A stretch of DNA of 64,000 nt from the NCBI RefSeq assembly GCF_000005505.3, contig NC_016134.3, positions 47,830,650 to 47,894,649 of the forward strand. The letters are read 5' to 3'. The stretch is from Brachypodium distachyon. Its lineage: Eukaryota > Streptophyta > Magnoliopsida > Poales > Poaceae. The notes below the pieces were generated by a model that searched no databases, was not told where the DNA came from, and saw only the letters and a program-made list of their open reading frames with translations. Position numbers and translations under genes: made by a program. Shown here piece after piece: positions 52,644-63,170 of this stretch. Numbering within the stretch: position 1 is the stretch's first letter; each line of letters opens with the position of its first letter.

Positions 52644-55286
52644 ATGGCGGGGTCTGACGTGGAGCGTCGCGGTGGCGTCGACGGGAGCGCCGAGAGAGAG
52701 GCCTTCCATGGGAGTGGGGGCGAGGCGCGGACGTCGAGAGGCAAGCCGCGGAGGTCGAAGAAAGTCACCCGCCCGGAGAGAGGACCTAGGCCTGAGCCGC
52801 ATCCGGCCATGCCGGGACGGATCCCCGACATCCTTCCCGCGTCGGTGGCGACCGAGAAGGACTTGTCGGACCTTGTGGAGGCGGGCTACTTCCGCAAGGG
52901 CCTTGCCTCACTTCCTAACGAGGGCGAGCTTCAACTGGAGCCGCAGAGGCGTCGAGGGCATATCGTCGTGTGCACCAGCTGGTTTCACACCGGATTGTGC
53001 CTGCCCGTGCACCCGTTCCTGCTGGAGTTCCTGGATACTTATGGTATCGAGTTGGCGCAGTTGCTTCCCTCGGCGATCTTGCGCCTGAACGTGTTTAGGT
53101 GGCTTTGCAAGACCGCCTTGAGGGAGCCTCCGACCATGAGGTTGTTCGTGTTGTTGTTCACCGTCCACGTGGAGGAGCGTCGCACACCCGACGAGAGTAC
53201 TTGGAGCGCCTTTGGGTCGGTCGCCGTGAGGCTTCGTCCTGGCTTCCATGACGAGTTCCCCCTGATGCCGGCGAAGAGCGTGGTGCGCCTATTCGATGGG
53301 TGGGACTTCCTCGACGTTTCGGAGTCGAGCTTGCATCACTCTGGCAGGCTCCCCTGACACTCTGGGCCCGGGGGGCTTCGGGATGTCGTCGGTCCCATGG
53401 GCACGTCCTTGGTCGAGGAGTGGGAGCTAGCCGGGATCAAGTCGGCTCGTTCGGAGCCTAGCTTCCGCGACCTTCTCGAGGAGATGGTGATGGCGGGCCG
53501 CTTCATGATCAGGGCGCGACCACAGGCGGAGCTGGGGATCCCTGTGGCCTTTCGTCACCCACGCCGTGCGGCTAAGCGTGAGTTTCGTGATGCTTGAGTC
53601 GTTGCCTCAAGTATGCTTGCTTGCTTGACACTAACCCTGGCTAGTGCTTGTGCTTGTTTTTCAGCGGCTTTTTCTCGAGAGAGGGCGGCTGAGTGGGCTT
53701 CCCAGACGGTCGGGCCGTACAACTCGGTGGAGCATCAGGCTTACGTCGATACCATCAGCGAGGGAGGATGTCACAACGTCGTGGCGGTATGCTTCGACGA
53801 CTTGGTACCGATGCGCCCGGATCCCAAGTTCGGGAAGCTCATCAAGGCTGGCGAGCGGTACTCTCGTCTTGCGACCCCGTCGATGATCGCCCTTGGTTCT
53901 CACCTCAAGGATACTTGTGGGAAGGTGAAGCCTCAGGTCGTGCTTGGGTTGGGTGTGCCGGTGGCCCTAATGCCCATGATCCCTCGTCCTTCGAGTTTGC
54001 GCAAGAGGAAGGCTCCTTCTCCTAACCTAGCCGACGTGGCTGAGTCGAGGTCTCCCTTGAGAGAGTCCATGAACATGCATCTAGCCGGGAAGATCGATAT
54101 TGAGAAGATCCTGCCTCCGTTGCCTCACGAGCGTGCGGTGTTCACCCAGAGGACCGAGCTTTAGCTCGTGGTGGATACTTCCTCGGAGGCCAGCGGAGCG
54201 GGCGTTCTGGTGTTCTCCTTGACTCGTGGGCCTGTGGAGGAGGAGCTTCCCGTTACCGGTGAGTGCACGCTTGTTGAGCGTTTTAATTCCCTTTTGGGAA
54301 TGTTCTCACGGGGTTTTCTTGTCTTGTTTTAGGTACGGAGCTTGCGGCGCCTGATGCTTGCGGGGCCGAGCCCCCGATTCTGGAGGAGGGAGAGGCGCTT
54401 CTGAGGACCGAGGGAGGGGCGAGAGATCCGCTTGAGGCATTGGAGCTTGTGAGTCTGCTCTCCTCGTCTCCCTTCTTGCTAGGTCCATTTTGCCGGCCCG
54501 CGCTCATGATTCTTCTTCTTTTGCCAGGTGAGAGGCTTGGTCGAGGCCGTGGGCACTCTTCCTGCCCTCAAGGCTCAGGTTGGGGTGCTTTCGGCGGCCT
54601 TGGATGCCGAGACCTCGAAGGCTACCCTTGCCTTGAGTGAGCTGGCTTCGGAGAGGGCGCGGCGGGAGGCCGTTGAGGCTGAGCTTTCTCGAGTGTCGGC
54701 GGAGCTTGCGGCCATGGAGGCGAGGGCTCGCCTTGCCGAGGAGGGCCAGGAGGATGCGATCGCAAAGACTTGTCGTGCCAAGGAGGACTTGGTGGTGGCC
54801 AGCCTCAACGTGGAGCACGCTCGAGCGGAGGTCGCTTCTCTCAAGGCGGAGTCAGAGGATGCCGGGTTCAGACCGGTGTTTGCTCCTCGTGCTCGCACCC
54901 CTTCGGATAGCCGCCCGAAGGTGGTCTCGCTCCTGCTTGCCCAGGCTTCGGAGATTCGGGAGATGGTACTCTGTTTGAAGGGCTCCCCTCAGCCAGATCT
55001 TCCCCCGTGTCGCACGACGGATGAGGCGAGTAGGGTGCTTACTTCACAGGTGGAGCTTCTTGAGCCCGCCGTGAAGAGGTGCCTTCTGAGTACGGGTGCC
55101 CGACTTGTTTCGTCGGCAGTCGCGGCTGTCCTGGACGGTGGTGCCAGGACGAGAGGTCTTGAGGGTGAGATGATTCACGGGGCGAAGAAGTTTCTGGCAG
55201 ACCAGGGAGCTCCTCTTCGCGCTCTGGCTCGACGCTTCGTGCGTTGCCTTGAGCCTGCTCTTCAGGAGAGCGATGGTGGGGCTTGA
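52644..55286 (+). pseudogene. Antisense gene (aORF) of the Tat element, gypsy-type transposase-like
   Basis: Runs opposite to gag-pol. Exon A starts at ATG 52644 and extends to about 53575 (donor C|GTGAGT). Its TSWFHTGLCLPVHPFLLEFL segment matches the 'putative gypsy type transposon' (PF04195-like) domain of grass annotations. Exon B runs from about 53665 (after TTTTTCAG) to about 54257, including RPSSLRKRKAPSP. A short acidic exon is about 54333-54447, and the last exon, about 54528-55286, encodes a long Ala/Glu-rich coiled-coil (LASERARREAVEAELSRV). Phases are consistent. Two in-frame stops, TGA at 53355 and TAG at 54162, break it. Splice sites are inferred. The role of aORFs is unknown; known examples lie between pol and the 3' LTR, as here. 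Confidence 0.8.
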
Positions 55287-56407
55287 GTCTTGTTGCCCTT
55301 TGAGGCGACAAGGTACCCTAGCTGCTTACTTATGCGATGTTGCATATCCACTTATGACATAGCCTCATGACTTGCATGTTCTAGGCTTAGACATAGAGGT
55401 TGTAAGGCAGCCTTTTTGATGTGCTTTATGCTTTGCTATGTAGCCAACATTGTCGGGAATGTCAACTTAGCTCGGCATGTATTTTCTTATGTTTTTGTCG
55501 GAAATGTTAACTTGGCTCAACATGTGTTCTTTGGAGTACTCTATTTCCTTCTTCGCGAAGTACTTTATTTCCTTAGTTTATACAGCTCGCGATCGTTTGC
55601 TATGATCACACTTTTGCGTAATCAATTCCTGTCGCCGTTGGGATACGACTTGGCTTCGGCGCCTTAGGCCATGGTTACGAGCCATGGATCCTAGTACCCT
55701 GATGGGGGTCGCTATCGATATGCTGATAGTGATCCGGACACTTCGACCTGCCGTTCGGGGAAATTCATGCGGAACTCCTCCTCTTCGGACTTCAGGAAGC
55801 TATGCTTTCCCGTGATTATTATGGAGCCTTAACTCAGTTACTATCATGCAGGCCCATGTGCGACGTCTCGCACGCGGGTAGCCCGGTTCTCCGAGGTAAG
55901 TAAGCTCATGCATAACTCGCTTATTTACGGTTCTCCTTAAATGCGTTTTAAGGAACTTCCGGCCCTCGGGGGACTTGGTTCTACTTGGCGGATAGCCTCG
56001 AGGCACGCTAGGATCCTCGAAGGAACGGGTCACTGGTGGCGACTTATGTCCGGAGACATTTTTGGGTGATGCCTGAGCCAACGTAGGCCCTTCGGCGTCC
56101 CTCGGCGAGCGGCACTAGGGCAGCGACTCGATTTTGGGGATCGTCTCTTCGTGACATTGCTGTTCGATGGGGTTCCCTTTACGACGGTGGGTCGTACGAG
56201 TGTCGAGTGTCACTCTTTATCAAGGACTTGTTTTTATTGATCCCCCGCTTGCTTGTTTTAAGGTATGGCCCGATGGGCACTTACAATCCTTAAATAGACG
56301 TGGACTCATTGGCGCTTACGATCTCTCGAAGTTTCGCAGGGAAGTGGCCGGTTGGGCGCTGATAGCCTTCCTTCGGGAGTGGCAAGGGTCGTCCTTGAGA
56401 TTCCTCC
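55287..56407. other. Noncoding gap between antisense gene and integrase
   Basis: About 1.1 kb where the two convergent transcription units would end. 55440-55520 has a short direct repeat (TGTCGG.AATGT.AACTT.GCTC). No frame recognised. Confidence 0.5.
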
Positions 56408-57750
56408 TTATGCGTAGAAACGCCGGAGTTTGTCGCCGTTCCAGGCATGGACGAGGTTTTTCCCTTCCATGTTCTTGAGGTGGTATGCACCGTTGCCCAA
56501 CACCGCGGCGATGCGGTATGGTCCTTCCGATTTAGGGTCGAGTTTGTGCTGGAGTTTTGGGTCGACGTTCTTTTTTAGCACGAGGTCTCCTTGGGAGAAA
56601 GCTCGTTCCCGCACCCTCATGTTGTAGAAGCGTGCGGCGCTCTGCTCGTAGACGGCGTGCCTCATGAGGGCTTTGTCACGAGTTTCTTCCACAAGATCGA
56701 CAGCCGTCTTGTGATGCTCTTCATTTTCGATGAACGCGAGTTGAGTAGCTTCTTGCAGTCTTTCGACCCGAGGTGAGCGGAACTCTACCTCGGCGGGAAG
56801 AACTACTTCGGCGCCATACATCAAAGAGAATGGTGTTCGGCCCGTGGAACGGCTTACGAAGGTGCGTAGGCCCCAAACCACGCTGGCGAGTTCGTTCCCC
56901 CATGCTCCTCTTGCCTTGCTGGCCGTGTTTTCTACCTTCGACGGAGTCCTTGGAGGATTAGCCCATTGGCTCTCTCGCATGCGCCGTTGCTCTTGGGGTA
57001 GGCCACGGATGCGAAGTGCAGCTTGATCTCGAGGCATTCGCAGAATTTAATGAATTCCGCACAGTCGAACTGTTTGTCGTTGTCCACGGTTAGTTCTCGT
57101 GGGATGCCATATCGACATATGATGTTTTCCCAGAAAAAATTCCGCACAGAAGTAATCAATCGTCACCACGAGGTACTTGCAGCCCCCGATGCATGCGGGG
57201 AAAGGCCCGAGAAGGTCCATTCCCCAGCGTGCAAATGGCCAAGTTATTGGAATATTCTTCAGGGTCGTCACCGGCGCGTGGATGGACTTAGCCATTTTTG
57301 GGAAGCTTCGCATCTTCGCAATATCGTGATTGCGTCTTGAACCATGGTGGGCCAATAAAATCTCTGTTGTAAAGCCTTTGCCGCGGTGGCTCTTGGCACA
57401 AGATGATGGCCACACACTCCGGAGTGGATCTCCTGGATGAGTTCAGCCACCTTGTCGAGGGTTATGCACTTGAGTAGCGCGGCTGCACCCTTCTTGTAAA
57501 GAATACCATCGAGGAGGACGTACATTTTTTCTTTTGCAAGCAATGTTTTGGCGCTCGGGCCTTCTGCCTCCTCGTCCACCTCTCCTTTCAGGGCGCGGAT
57601 AATTGGCGTCATCCAAGAGGGTGGATTGTCGATGACCATGCTGGCCTTCAAAGTTTTGTCAGGGTCATCGGCTTCTTCTCCTATGGAAGGGGCGCGGATC
57701 ACCTCGAAGAATGCGCCGGGTGGCAAAGGTTCCTTGGAACCGACCATTCA
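56408..57750 (-). pseudogene. Integrase of the Tat element, frameshifted
   Basis: Pieces in three frames. Zinc-binding HHCC part: IHSGVCGHHLVPRATAAKAL ... FYWPTMVQDA ... CEAS. Core: ARWGMDLLGPFP (first Asp), VDNDKQFD (second Asp) and SNGACERANG (Glu). C-terminal part: GPYRIAAVLGNGAYHLK ending at 56408. The three catalytic acidic residues are still encoded, but at least three frameshifts separate the segments. Confidence 0.85.
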
Positions 57751-57851
57751 GGCCAATCTGTCGGCGAGGTGGTTTTCTCCTCATGGGATGCGTCGCGCCT
57801 CCATGCCTAGGAAGTACCGTTCCATATTGTGAACTTCTTCAATGTACTTCT

Positions 57852-58210
57852 TCATCCTTTCATCAAGGCGTTGATATGACTTGTCCATTTGGTTATCACC
57901 AGTTGGGAGTCACCTTGGATGAGGAGGCGTCGAACACCCATGGCCTTAGCCAACCGGAGTCCGAGAAGGAGCGCTTCGTACTCCGCCATGTTGTTGGTTG
58001 CATTGAAGTTGAGGTGGGCGGCATACTCCAGGATCTTCCCTTCAGGGCTGATGAGTATGACTCCAGCCCCGACACCGTTGAGGCGCTTGGAGCCGTCAAA
58101 CCTCATTATCCAGTGTGGTTCGGGGAGCTCGGCCTTGGGCGACGTCTCTTCGGGCAGGGCTTGCGGCGCATGCCATTCGGCTACGAAGTCGGCGAGGACC
58201 TGGGATTTTA
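57852..58210 (-). pseudogene. Second, archaeal-type RNase H (Tat signature)
   Basis: Reads HWIMRFDGSKRLNGVGAGVI, then NNMAEYEALLLGLRLA and RLLIQGDSQLV, the D..E..D pattern of type I RNase H of archaeal style. It is separate from the gypsy-type RNase H just upstream. Two tandem RNase H domains between reverse transcriptase and integrase are known in Tat elements. Confidence 0.8.
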
Positions 58211-58730
58211 TAGCCGTTCTCGCGGTAAGCTCCAGCGAGAAGGGAGCCAGTTCCGTTACCCATTTTGCGATACTCCCGGTGGCTTCCTTGTTGCCGAAGA
58301 CTTCTTTGAGGGGGAACGTCATTGGCACCATGATGGTGTGGCCCATGAAGTAATGACGCGGCTTTCGAGAGGCCATGAGGAGGGCGTACGCGATCTTCTC
58401 GTCTGCGTGTATCGACCCTTTGCTCCTCCCAAAGCTTAGCTCACGTAATACACCGGGCGTTGCGACCCATCTTCTTCCTTCACGAGGGCTGCACTCATGG
58501 CGACTGAGTCGCGGCGAGGTACAGGAGCAAAGGCTCTCCTTGCTTCCGGCTTGTGAGCAGTGGAGGAGTCGACAAATAGGCCTTGAGTTCCTTGAACGCC
58601 CTTTGAGCTTCGGCGGTCCACTCAAAGTTGTTGAGGCCCTTTAGGACTTTAAAAAAAGGAAGACCCTTCTCGGCTGATCGAGCGACGAATCGTCCTAATG
58701 CCGCCATCCTCCTTGCTAGGCGCTGCACAT
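58211..58730 (-). pseudogene. Gypsy-type RNase H region, frameshifted
   Basis: RLARRMAALGRFVARSAEKG and FEWTAEAQRAFKELK connect reverse transcriptase to RNase H. LLLYLAATQ, ALVKEEDGSQRPVYYVS and ELSFGRSK...ADEKIAYALL follow in three different frames, ending near QVLADFVAEW. Confidence 0.75.
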
Positions 58731-60515
58731 CTTTGACGGAGCGGGGGGGGGGGGGGGCTCCATCTCCAGGATGGCCCGGATTTTTTCCAGGTTGGCCTCG
58801 ATTCCCCGTTGGGAGACGAGGAAACCCAAGAGCTTTCCTCCTCGGACTCTGAATGCGCACTTCTCGGGATTGAGCTTCACGCCGTATTTGCGGAGGTTGT
58901 TGAAGGTTTCCTGCTGGTCTTCGGGATGGGTACTCGCCGCTTGATTTTTGATGACGGCGTCATCAACATAGACTTCGGCGTTTCTCCCCAATTGCTCTTT
59001 GAGGATAAGGCTGACGAGGCGTTGGAAAGTCGCACTGGCGTTCCTCAACCCAAAAGGCATTCTGCGATAGCACAAGGTGCCAACGGGAGTGATGAAGCTG
59101 GTCTTCTCCTCGTCTTCCTTCGCCATGTGGACTTGGTGATACCCTGAATAGGCGTCCAAGAAGCTTAACCTGTCGCATCCCGCCGTGGAGTCGACTAGCT
59201 GGTCGATTCGTGGGAGAGGGTAGTCGTCCTTGGGGCATGCCTTGTTCAGGTCGGTGAAGTTGACACACATTCGCCATTTGCCTTTGGCTTTCTTCACCAA
59301 GACCGGATTGGCCAACCACTCGGGGTGCCAAACTTCTCGGATGAGTCCGGCCTCGGAGAGCTTTGCAATTTCTTGCTTGATGACTTCGCTTCGCTCCGTG
59401 GAGAGTTTCTGGAGTTTCTGCTTCACGGGCGCCTTGTCGGGCCTTACGGCGAGTCGATGCTCCATGACATCACGCGAGACTTCTCCCATGTCGGAGGGGG
59501 ACCAAGCGAAAAGGTCAGAGTTTTCCCGGAGCAGGTCGATGAGCTTCTTCTCGAGTTCGATCGAGAGGTCGGCTCCGATCTTCATGATGCGCGTGGCGTC
59601 GTTGTCGGAGACGCGTATCTCCTTAAGCTCTCCCTCGGGAAGAGGCTTAGGGATGTAGCGTTCCGAGTGATCGGACTTGGACTCCCCTGCTCCCGAGAGC
59701 ATGTGGACACTTTTGGACGCTTCTCCCTTCTCGGCGCACTTAGTCTTGTGGCGATATAGCGTCTTCCTATCGGAGGATTGTTCGCCACGGACCGTGACCA
59801 TGCCTTTTGGGCCCGGGATCTTCATGCATAGGAAGTTGTGGTGGACGGCAGCGCAGAGGCGGTTCAGGGTCGTCCTGCCGAGGATGGCATTGAAGGAGGC
59901 CTCCATGTCCACCACGTCGAAGCGTACGAGCTCGGTTCGATGATTAGTGGCATCCCCGAAGGTCGTGAGGAGCTCAATTTGGCCGAGCGGCTGGATGGAC
60001 TTGCCGGGGACGAAGCCGGTTAGGGGGTAAAGCGATGGTTGCAAGGAACCGTTCTTCTATCCTCCTCGCGGCTCCATCAGCTTTTTTAGCGTACTCAGGT
60101 ACAAGATGTCGGCAGAGCTTCCGCCGTCCACGAGTATTTTCTTGAGCTCGCAATTTGAGACGATGGCCGTCATGACAAGGGCGTCGTCGTGTGGGAAGCG
60201 TATCCCCTTAGCGTCTTCTTCGGTGAAGGAAATGGGTACACTTGTCCACTTGGGTGGTGGTGTCGGGTTCCGACGACGTTGACTTTGCGTGCATACTCCT
60301 TGCGCTGTCTCTTTGACTCTCGGCCGGTGGCGGAGCCCCCGAGTATCACCCCGACATGGTGAGCGGGTTCTTGAAACGGGAGGTTCTCTTCCTTGGGCGC
60401 AGGGTCGGCTAGGATGACGTTGGCGGGGCGCGGGGCCTCGGGCGCCTTCTCGTCCTTGCGTTGGGCCTGCATTCGTGCTTGGAACTCTTAACGGGCTGCG
60501 ATGAGGGTATTGCAC
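58716..60515 (-). pseudogene. Protease and reverse transcriptase of the Tat element
   Basis: Protease region about 60080-60300 has the active-site loop ILVDGGSSADILYLS, the Gly-Gly form common in Tat. A TAG at 60057 interrupts the frame, which reopens as PSLYPLTGFVPGKSI. Reverse transcriptase follows: WRMCVNFTDLNKACPKDDYP, FLDAYSGYHQV, CYRRMPFGLRNASATFQR and catalytic YVDD (58959-58970). The frame is lost at a run of 15 G (58743-58757). Confidence 0.9.
58743..58757. repeat. Poly-G run of 15 within reverse transcriptase
   Basis: The minus-strand poly-C encodes a Pro run where the family normally continues into RSVKDVQRL in one frame. Length change here explains a frameshift. Confidence 0.85.
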
Positions 60516-62158
60516 TCTTTGGTGCTGTGGCTCGCTGAGTTATGGATGAGGCATCTTCCGACGCCTCCCTCGGCGGGGCGAGGAGGCTTCTTGGGCTGCC
60601 AAGTCTTTTGGGACGAGTTTTGCCCTTCGACGGCGAAGATCTTTCGAGCTTGGTCGCCGGGCGCCTTCTTCTCCCGCCTCCTCTTCCTCCTGGAGGGTGG
60701 TGCGGATGCCTGGGGCTGATCTGACGAGGGAGTTCCTTCAGGTGCGCCGCGCGGCGCGTCCTTCTTGGCGATGTCTCCATCTTCGCCTCGAGCGTATTCT
60801 TGCAAGACTCGGTAGAGCTCTTCGGTCGTCTTTGGAGGATTGCGACTTAGAGCGCGGTTTACTTCTCCTTGGAGAAGGCCTTGCTTGCAAGCGTCGATCA
60901 CAGTCGTCGATGGCGGGTTGGCGATTTGGCTTCGGACCTTCGCAAAGCGATGGAAGAAGTTTCGGAGGGACTCCCCCGGCCTTTGTTTCACGGCGTAAAG
61001 CTCGTGAGCTTGCATGGGTTCCTTGAAATTTCCCTGGAAGTTGGCGATGAAGACCTCCTGGAGGCGCTCCCACGAATGCACGGAATTCTTCCGCAGGTTA
61101 TAGAACCAAGTTTGTGCCATCTCGGTGAGTGCGAGCGGAAAAAGATTGCACATCTCGGTGGGGCCTCCACCTACTGCTCGTATGGCGGTGGAGTAGACGT
61201 CCAGGAATTGAAGAGGGTTGGATTCTCCGTCGTATGGCCGTATCGTCGGCGGCTTGAACCTTGGCGGGAAAGCTGCGTCTTGGATTTCCCGCGTGAGCGG
61301 GTTACAAGATGGTCGGCCCTTCCGGTTTTTTCGGCGACGCGATCCTCCTTCGTCGGGGTCGCTTTCATCGCTAGAGGGGTCACTCGGAGAGGGATCTCGG
61401 CGTCTTCTTGGGGGGTCGGAGCGTCGGTGAGGATTTCTTTCATTGCCGGTGAGGGCTCCAGACTCCGCCACCTGATCGTTTCCGTGTACGCTGGGATCTC
61501 GATCTCCGCGGGGCGCACCTTGAGGCGGAGCTTGGTTGCCGCCTTGTTCGGCCCCGGTGGGGGGAACAAGGGGCGCTTGCTGGGCGCTCGCAAAGCGCGG
61601 TTGGTTTGGAGCGTGTGCGACCTGGAGAGAGCCATGCGACGGAAGCCCCCAATACGGATGGTACCAAGGAGCTCCATTGGCAATTGCGGCGAGCGCTAAT
61701 GGAGATAGTCCTAGGTTGGAGGGATTGTAAGCCGGGGCTCCTTGGTTTTCCAGCGCGGATCCTCCTGAGACCACATTGTTTCCTCTTGTAGGTTCCGAGG
61801 GCAAGGTGACCACCGGTCGCAGGGGAGGTGGCGCGAAGCCCATCGAACGAGGCATACCAAGTTCCGTGTCCCATGCGGGGCCGGTAACCACAGGTAGCTC
61901 GCTGATCCTTGCCACCACGTCGGTGAGGGTCGACAGACCGCCCACGACAGTTCCGAGTGCTTTGGCTCCTTCGGGGACGGCCGGGAGAGGGGGTGCGGCC
62001 ACGACCTCCGTCGTGGCGCCCATGCTTGCGGCGGCGTCCGGATTGGTGAGAATTTCTCCTTCCTCGGGAGCCCCCGAGGTGCTCGCTTTCTTTGTTTGTA
62101 ACCGTGTAGATTTCGCGGCAAGTTGGACACCTGATGAAGTAGGCTTCGTCGGTGCCAT
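60488..62158 (-). CDS. Gag of the Tat element
   Basis: Open frame of about 556 codons from ATG 62158 (MAPTKPTSSG). It has a low-complexity N-terminal half and an Arg/Asp/Pro-rich linker. The capsid-like retrotransposon gag domain follows (RPYDGESNPLQFLDVYSTAI, LPLA..WFYNLRKNSVHSW, then the ELYAVKQRPGESLRNFFHRF region). A short Cys/His finger CLIHNSASHSTKEC is near the end. It stops at TAA (60488-60490), after which the same frame resumes (EFQARMQAQRKDE), so this may be a nonsense change or a natural gag-pol boundary. The frame also extends upstream into the LTR, but the ATG after the PBS is preferred. Confidence 0.85.
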   Translation of the reverse strand: MAPTKPTSSGVQLAAKSTRLQTKKASTSGAPEEGEILTNPDAAASMGATTEVVAAPPLPAVPEGAKALGTVVGGLSTLTDVVARISELPVVTGPAWDTELGMPRSMGFAPPPLRPVVTLPSEPTRGNNVVSGGSALENQGAPAYNPSNLGLSPLALAAIANGAPWYHPYWGLPSHGSLQVAHAPNQPRFASAQQAPLVPPTGAEQGGNQAPPQGAPRGDRDPSVHGNDQVAESGALTGNERNPHRRSDPPRRRRDPSPSDPSSDESDPDEGGSRRRKNRKGRPSCNPLTREIQDAAFPPRFKPPTIRPYDGESNPLQFLDVYSTAIRAVGGGPTEMCNLFPLALTEMAQTWFYNLRKNSVHSWERLQEVFIANFQGNFKEPMQAHELYAVKQRPGESLRNFFHRFAKVRSQIANPPSTTVIDACKQGLLQGEVNRALSRNPPKTTEELYRVLQEYARGEDGDIAKKDAPRGAPEGTPSSDQPQASAPPSRRKRRREKKAPGDQARKIFAVEGQNSSQKTWQPKKPPRPAEGGVGRCLIHNSASHSTKECNTLIAAR

Positions 62159-62182
62159 CAAATCTTCAATTGCGGCGATGGT

Positions 62183-62200
62183 TCCCCACAGTCGGCGCCA
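62183..62200 (-). other. Primer binding site
   Basis: The minus strand reads TGGCGCCGACTGTGGGGA one base after the 5' LTR ends in CA. TGGCGCCG-type sites are usual in Tat elements. The matching tRNA was not determined. Confidence 0.8.
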
Positions 62201-62201
62201 C

Positions 62202-63024
62202 TGTTGTTGTTTTAGAAAACAACAGGAGTACAGGGTGCCAATGCACGATGACACAAATGCGAGAATAAAGTGTTGGGGGTGTACACCGGCCTTATAGCGA
62301 AGGTCGCCGTACACTTGGGACAAGTTGACACGTCGATATTTTTTGAATAGGTTCGGTCGACCCTGCAGGTACGACTTAATCCTATGTTCGGAGAGGCTTC
62401 GAGGGGGTCGTTAGCCAAGCGCTTGGGCCGAACTCGTCTTCCCAGGTCGCCTATAGCGAGAGAGATCTCTAGGGGCCGCCTCGGACCTGGGCCGAACTCG
62501 TCTTCCCAAGTGGCGAGGTTAGGATACCCTCGAGACTCTAACCCGATCCCTCTACTTCGAGTCGAGGTCGTACTAGACGGCCCGGAACCTCAAAACTAGG
62601 CTTCTCAAGTCGCGTCTCCGAGGTCGAGTCGAGACTAGACTCAACCCAAGCACTTGAGAGCGGGCTCCTTGAGATGCTCTAGCTCTCTCCCCTTTGATCT
62701 TATTCCAATGAAGAGTGTCTGATACATGCTCCATGGGGGGTATTTATAGCATAGGGATCCATGACAAAAGACCATGGCTACCCTTGAGGGAGAGGGAAAG
62801 TAAGGGTAAGGTGATAAATTTGCTCCTAGAGCTTTCTTTGGCCCTTACTCTAGCTCCTTTGACCATGGCTTGGAGGGCTTGACCCTTTGACTCCTTTGAC
62901 CGGCGTCTAATTGGCATGGGTATGCCTTGTTGGCGATTTGATTGGTCTCCGGGATTCGTTGACTTGGTCGTCGCCACGTAGGATCGCGGGCCAGCCCATG
63001 TAAAGATTTTATTATATTATAACA
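62202..63024 (-). repeat. 5' LTR of the Tat element
   Basis: 823 bp direct repeat of 49476-50297. On minus, a TATA-like TATAAATACCCC is near 62740. Confidence 0.95.
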
Positions 63025-63029
63025 AGAAG

Positions 63030-63170
63030 GAAAAGCTAATTTGGGGCAGAAATTTGAGGGATGTGATTGGATGACGAGGGTGGACATGAGAAGGACATAT
63101 GTCCATTTGCTTCTCCAAATGAGCAAAAAAGAGACATTTTGGGACAAAATTTGGGGTGTCCCGTTGGATT
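63030..63170. mobile_element. Harbinger-like element split by the retrotransposon (right part)
   Basis: Continues 49203-49475 and ends near CCCGTTGGA, without the expected GATGCTC end, so the right terminus is degraded. Confidence 0.5.

Larger units (their letters stand above)
49476..63024 (-). mobile_element. Nested Tat-lineage Ty3/gypsy retrotransposon, 13.5 kb
   Basis: Complete element with LTRs 49476-50297 and 62202-63024, flanked by 5-bp duplication AGAAG (49471-49475 and 63025-63029). The sense strand is minus: 5' LTR at right, then PBS, gag, protease, reverse transcriptase, RNase H, a second archaeal-type RNase H, integrase, a noncoding gap, an antisense spliced gene on plus, tandem repeats, and 3' LTR at left. 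The LTRs differ at under about 3% of positions by eye, so insertion is recent in plant terms. Stops and several frameshifts show it is no longer autonomous. Dual RNase H and the antisense gene mark the Tat lineage. Confidence 0.95.
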
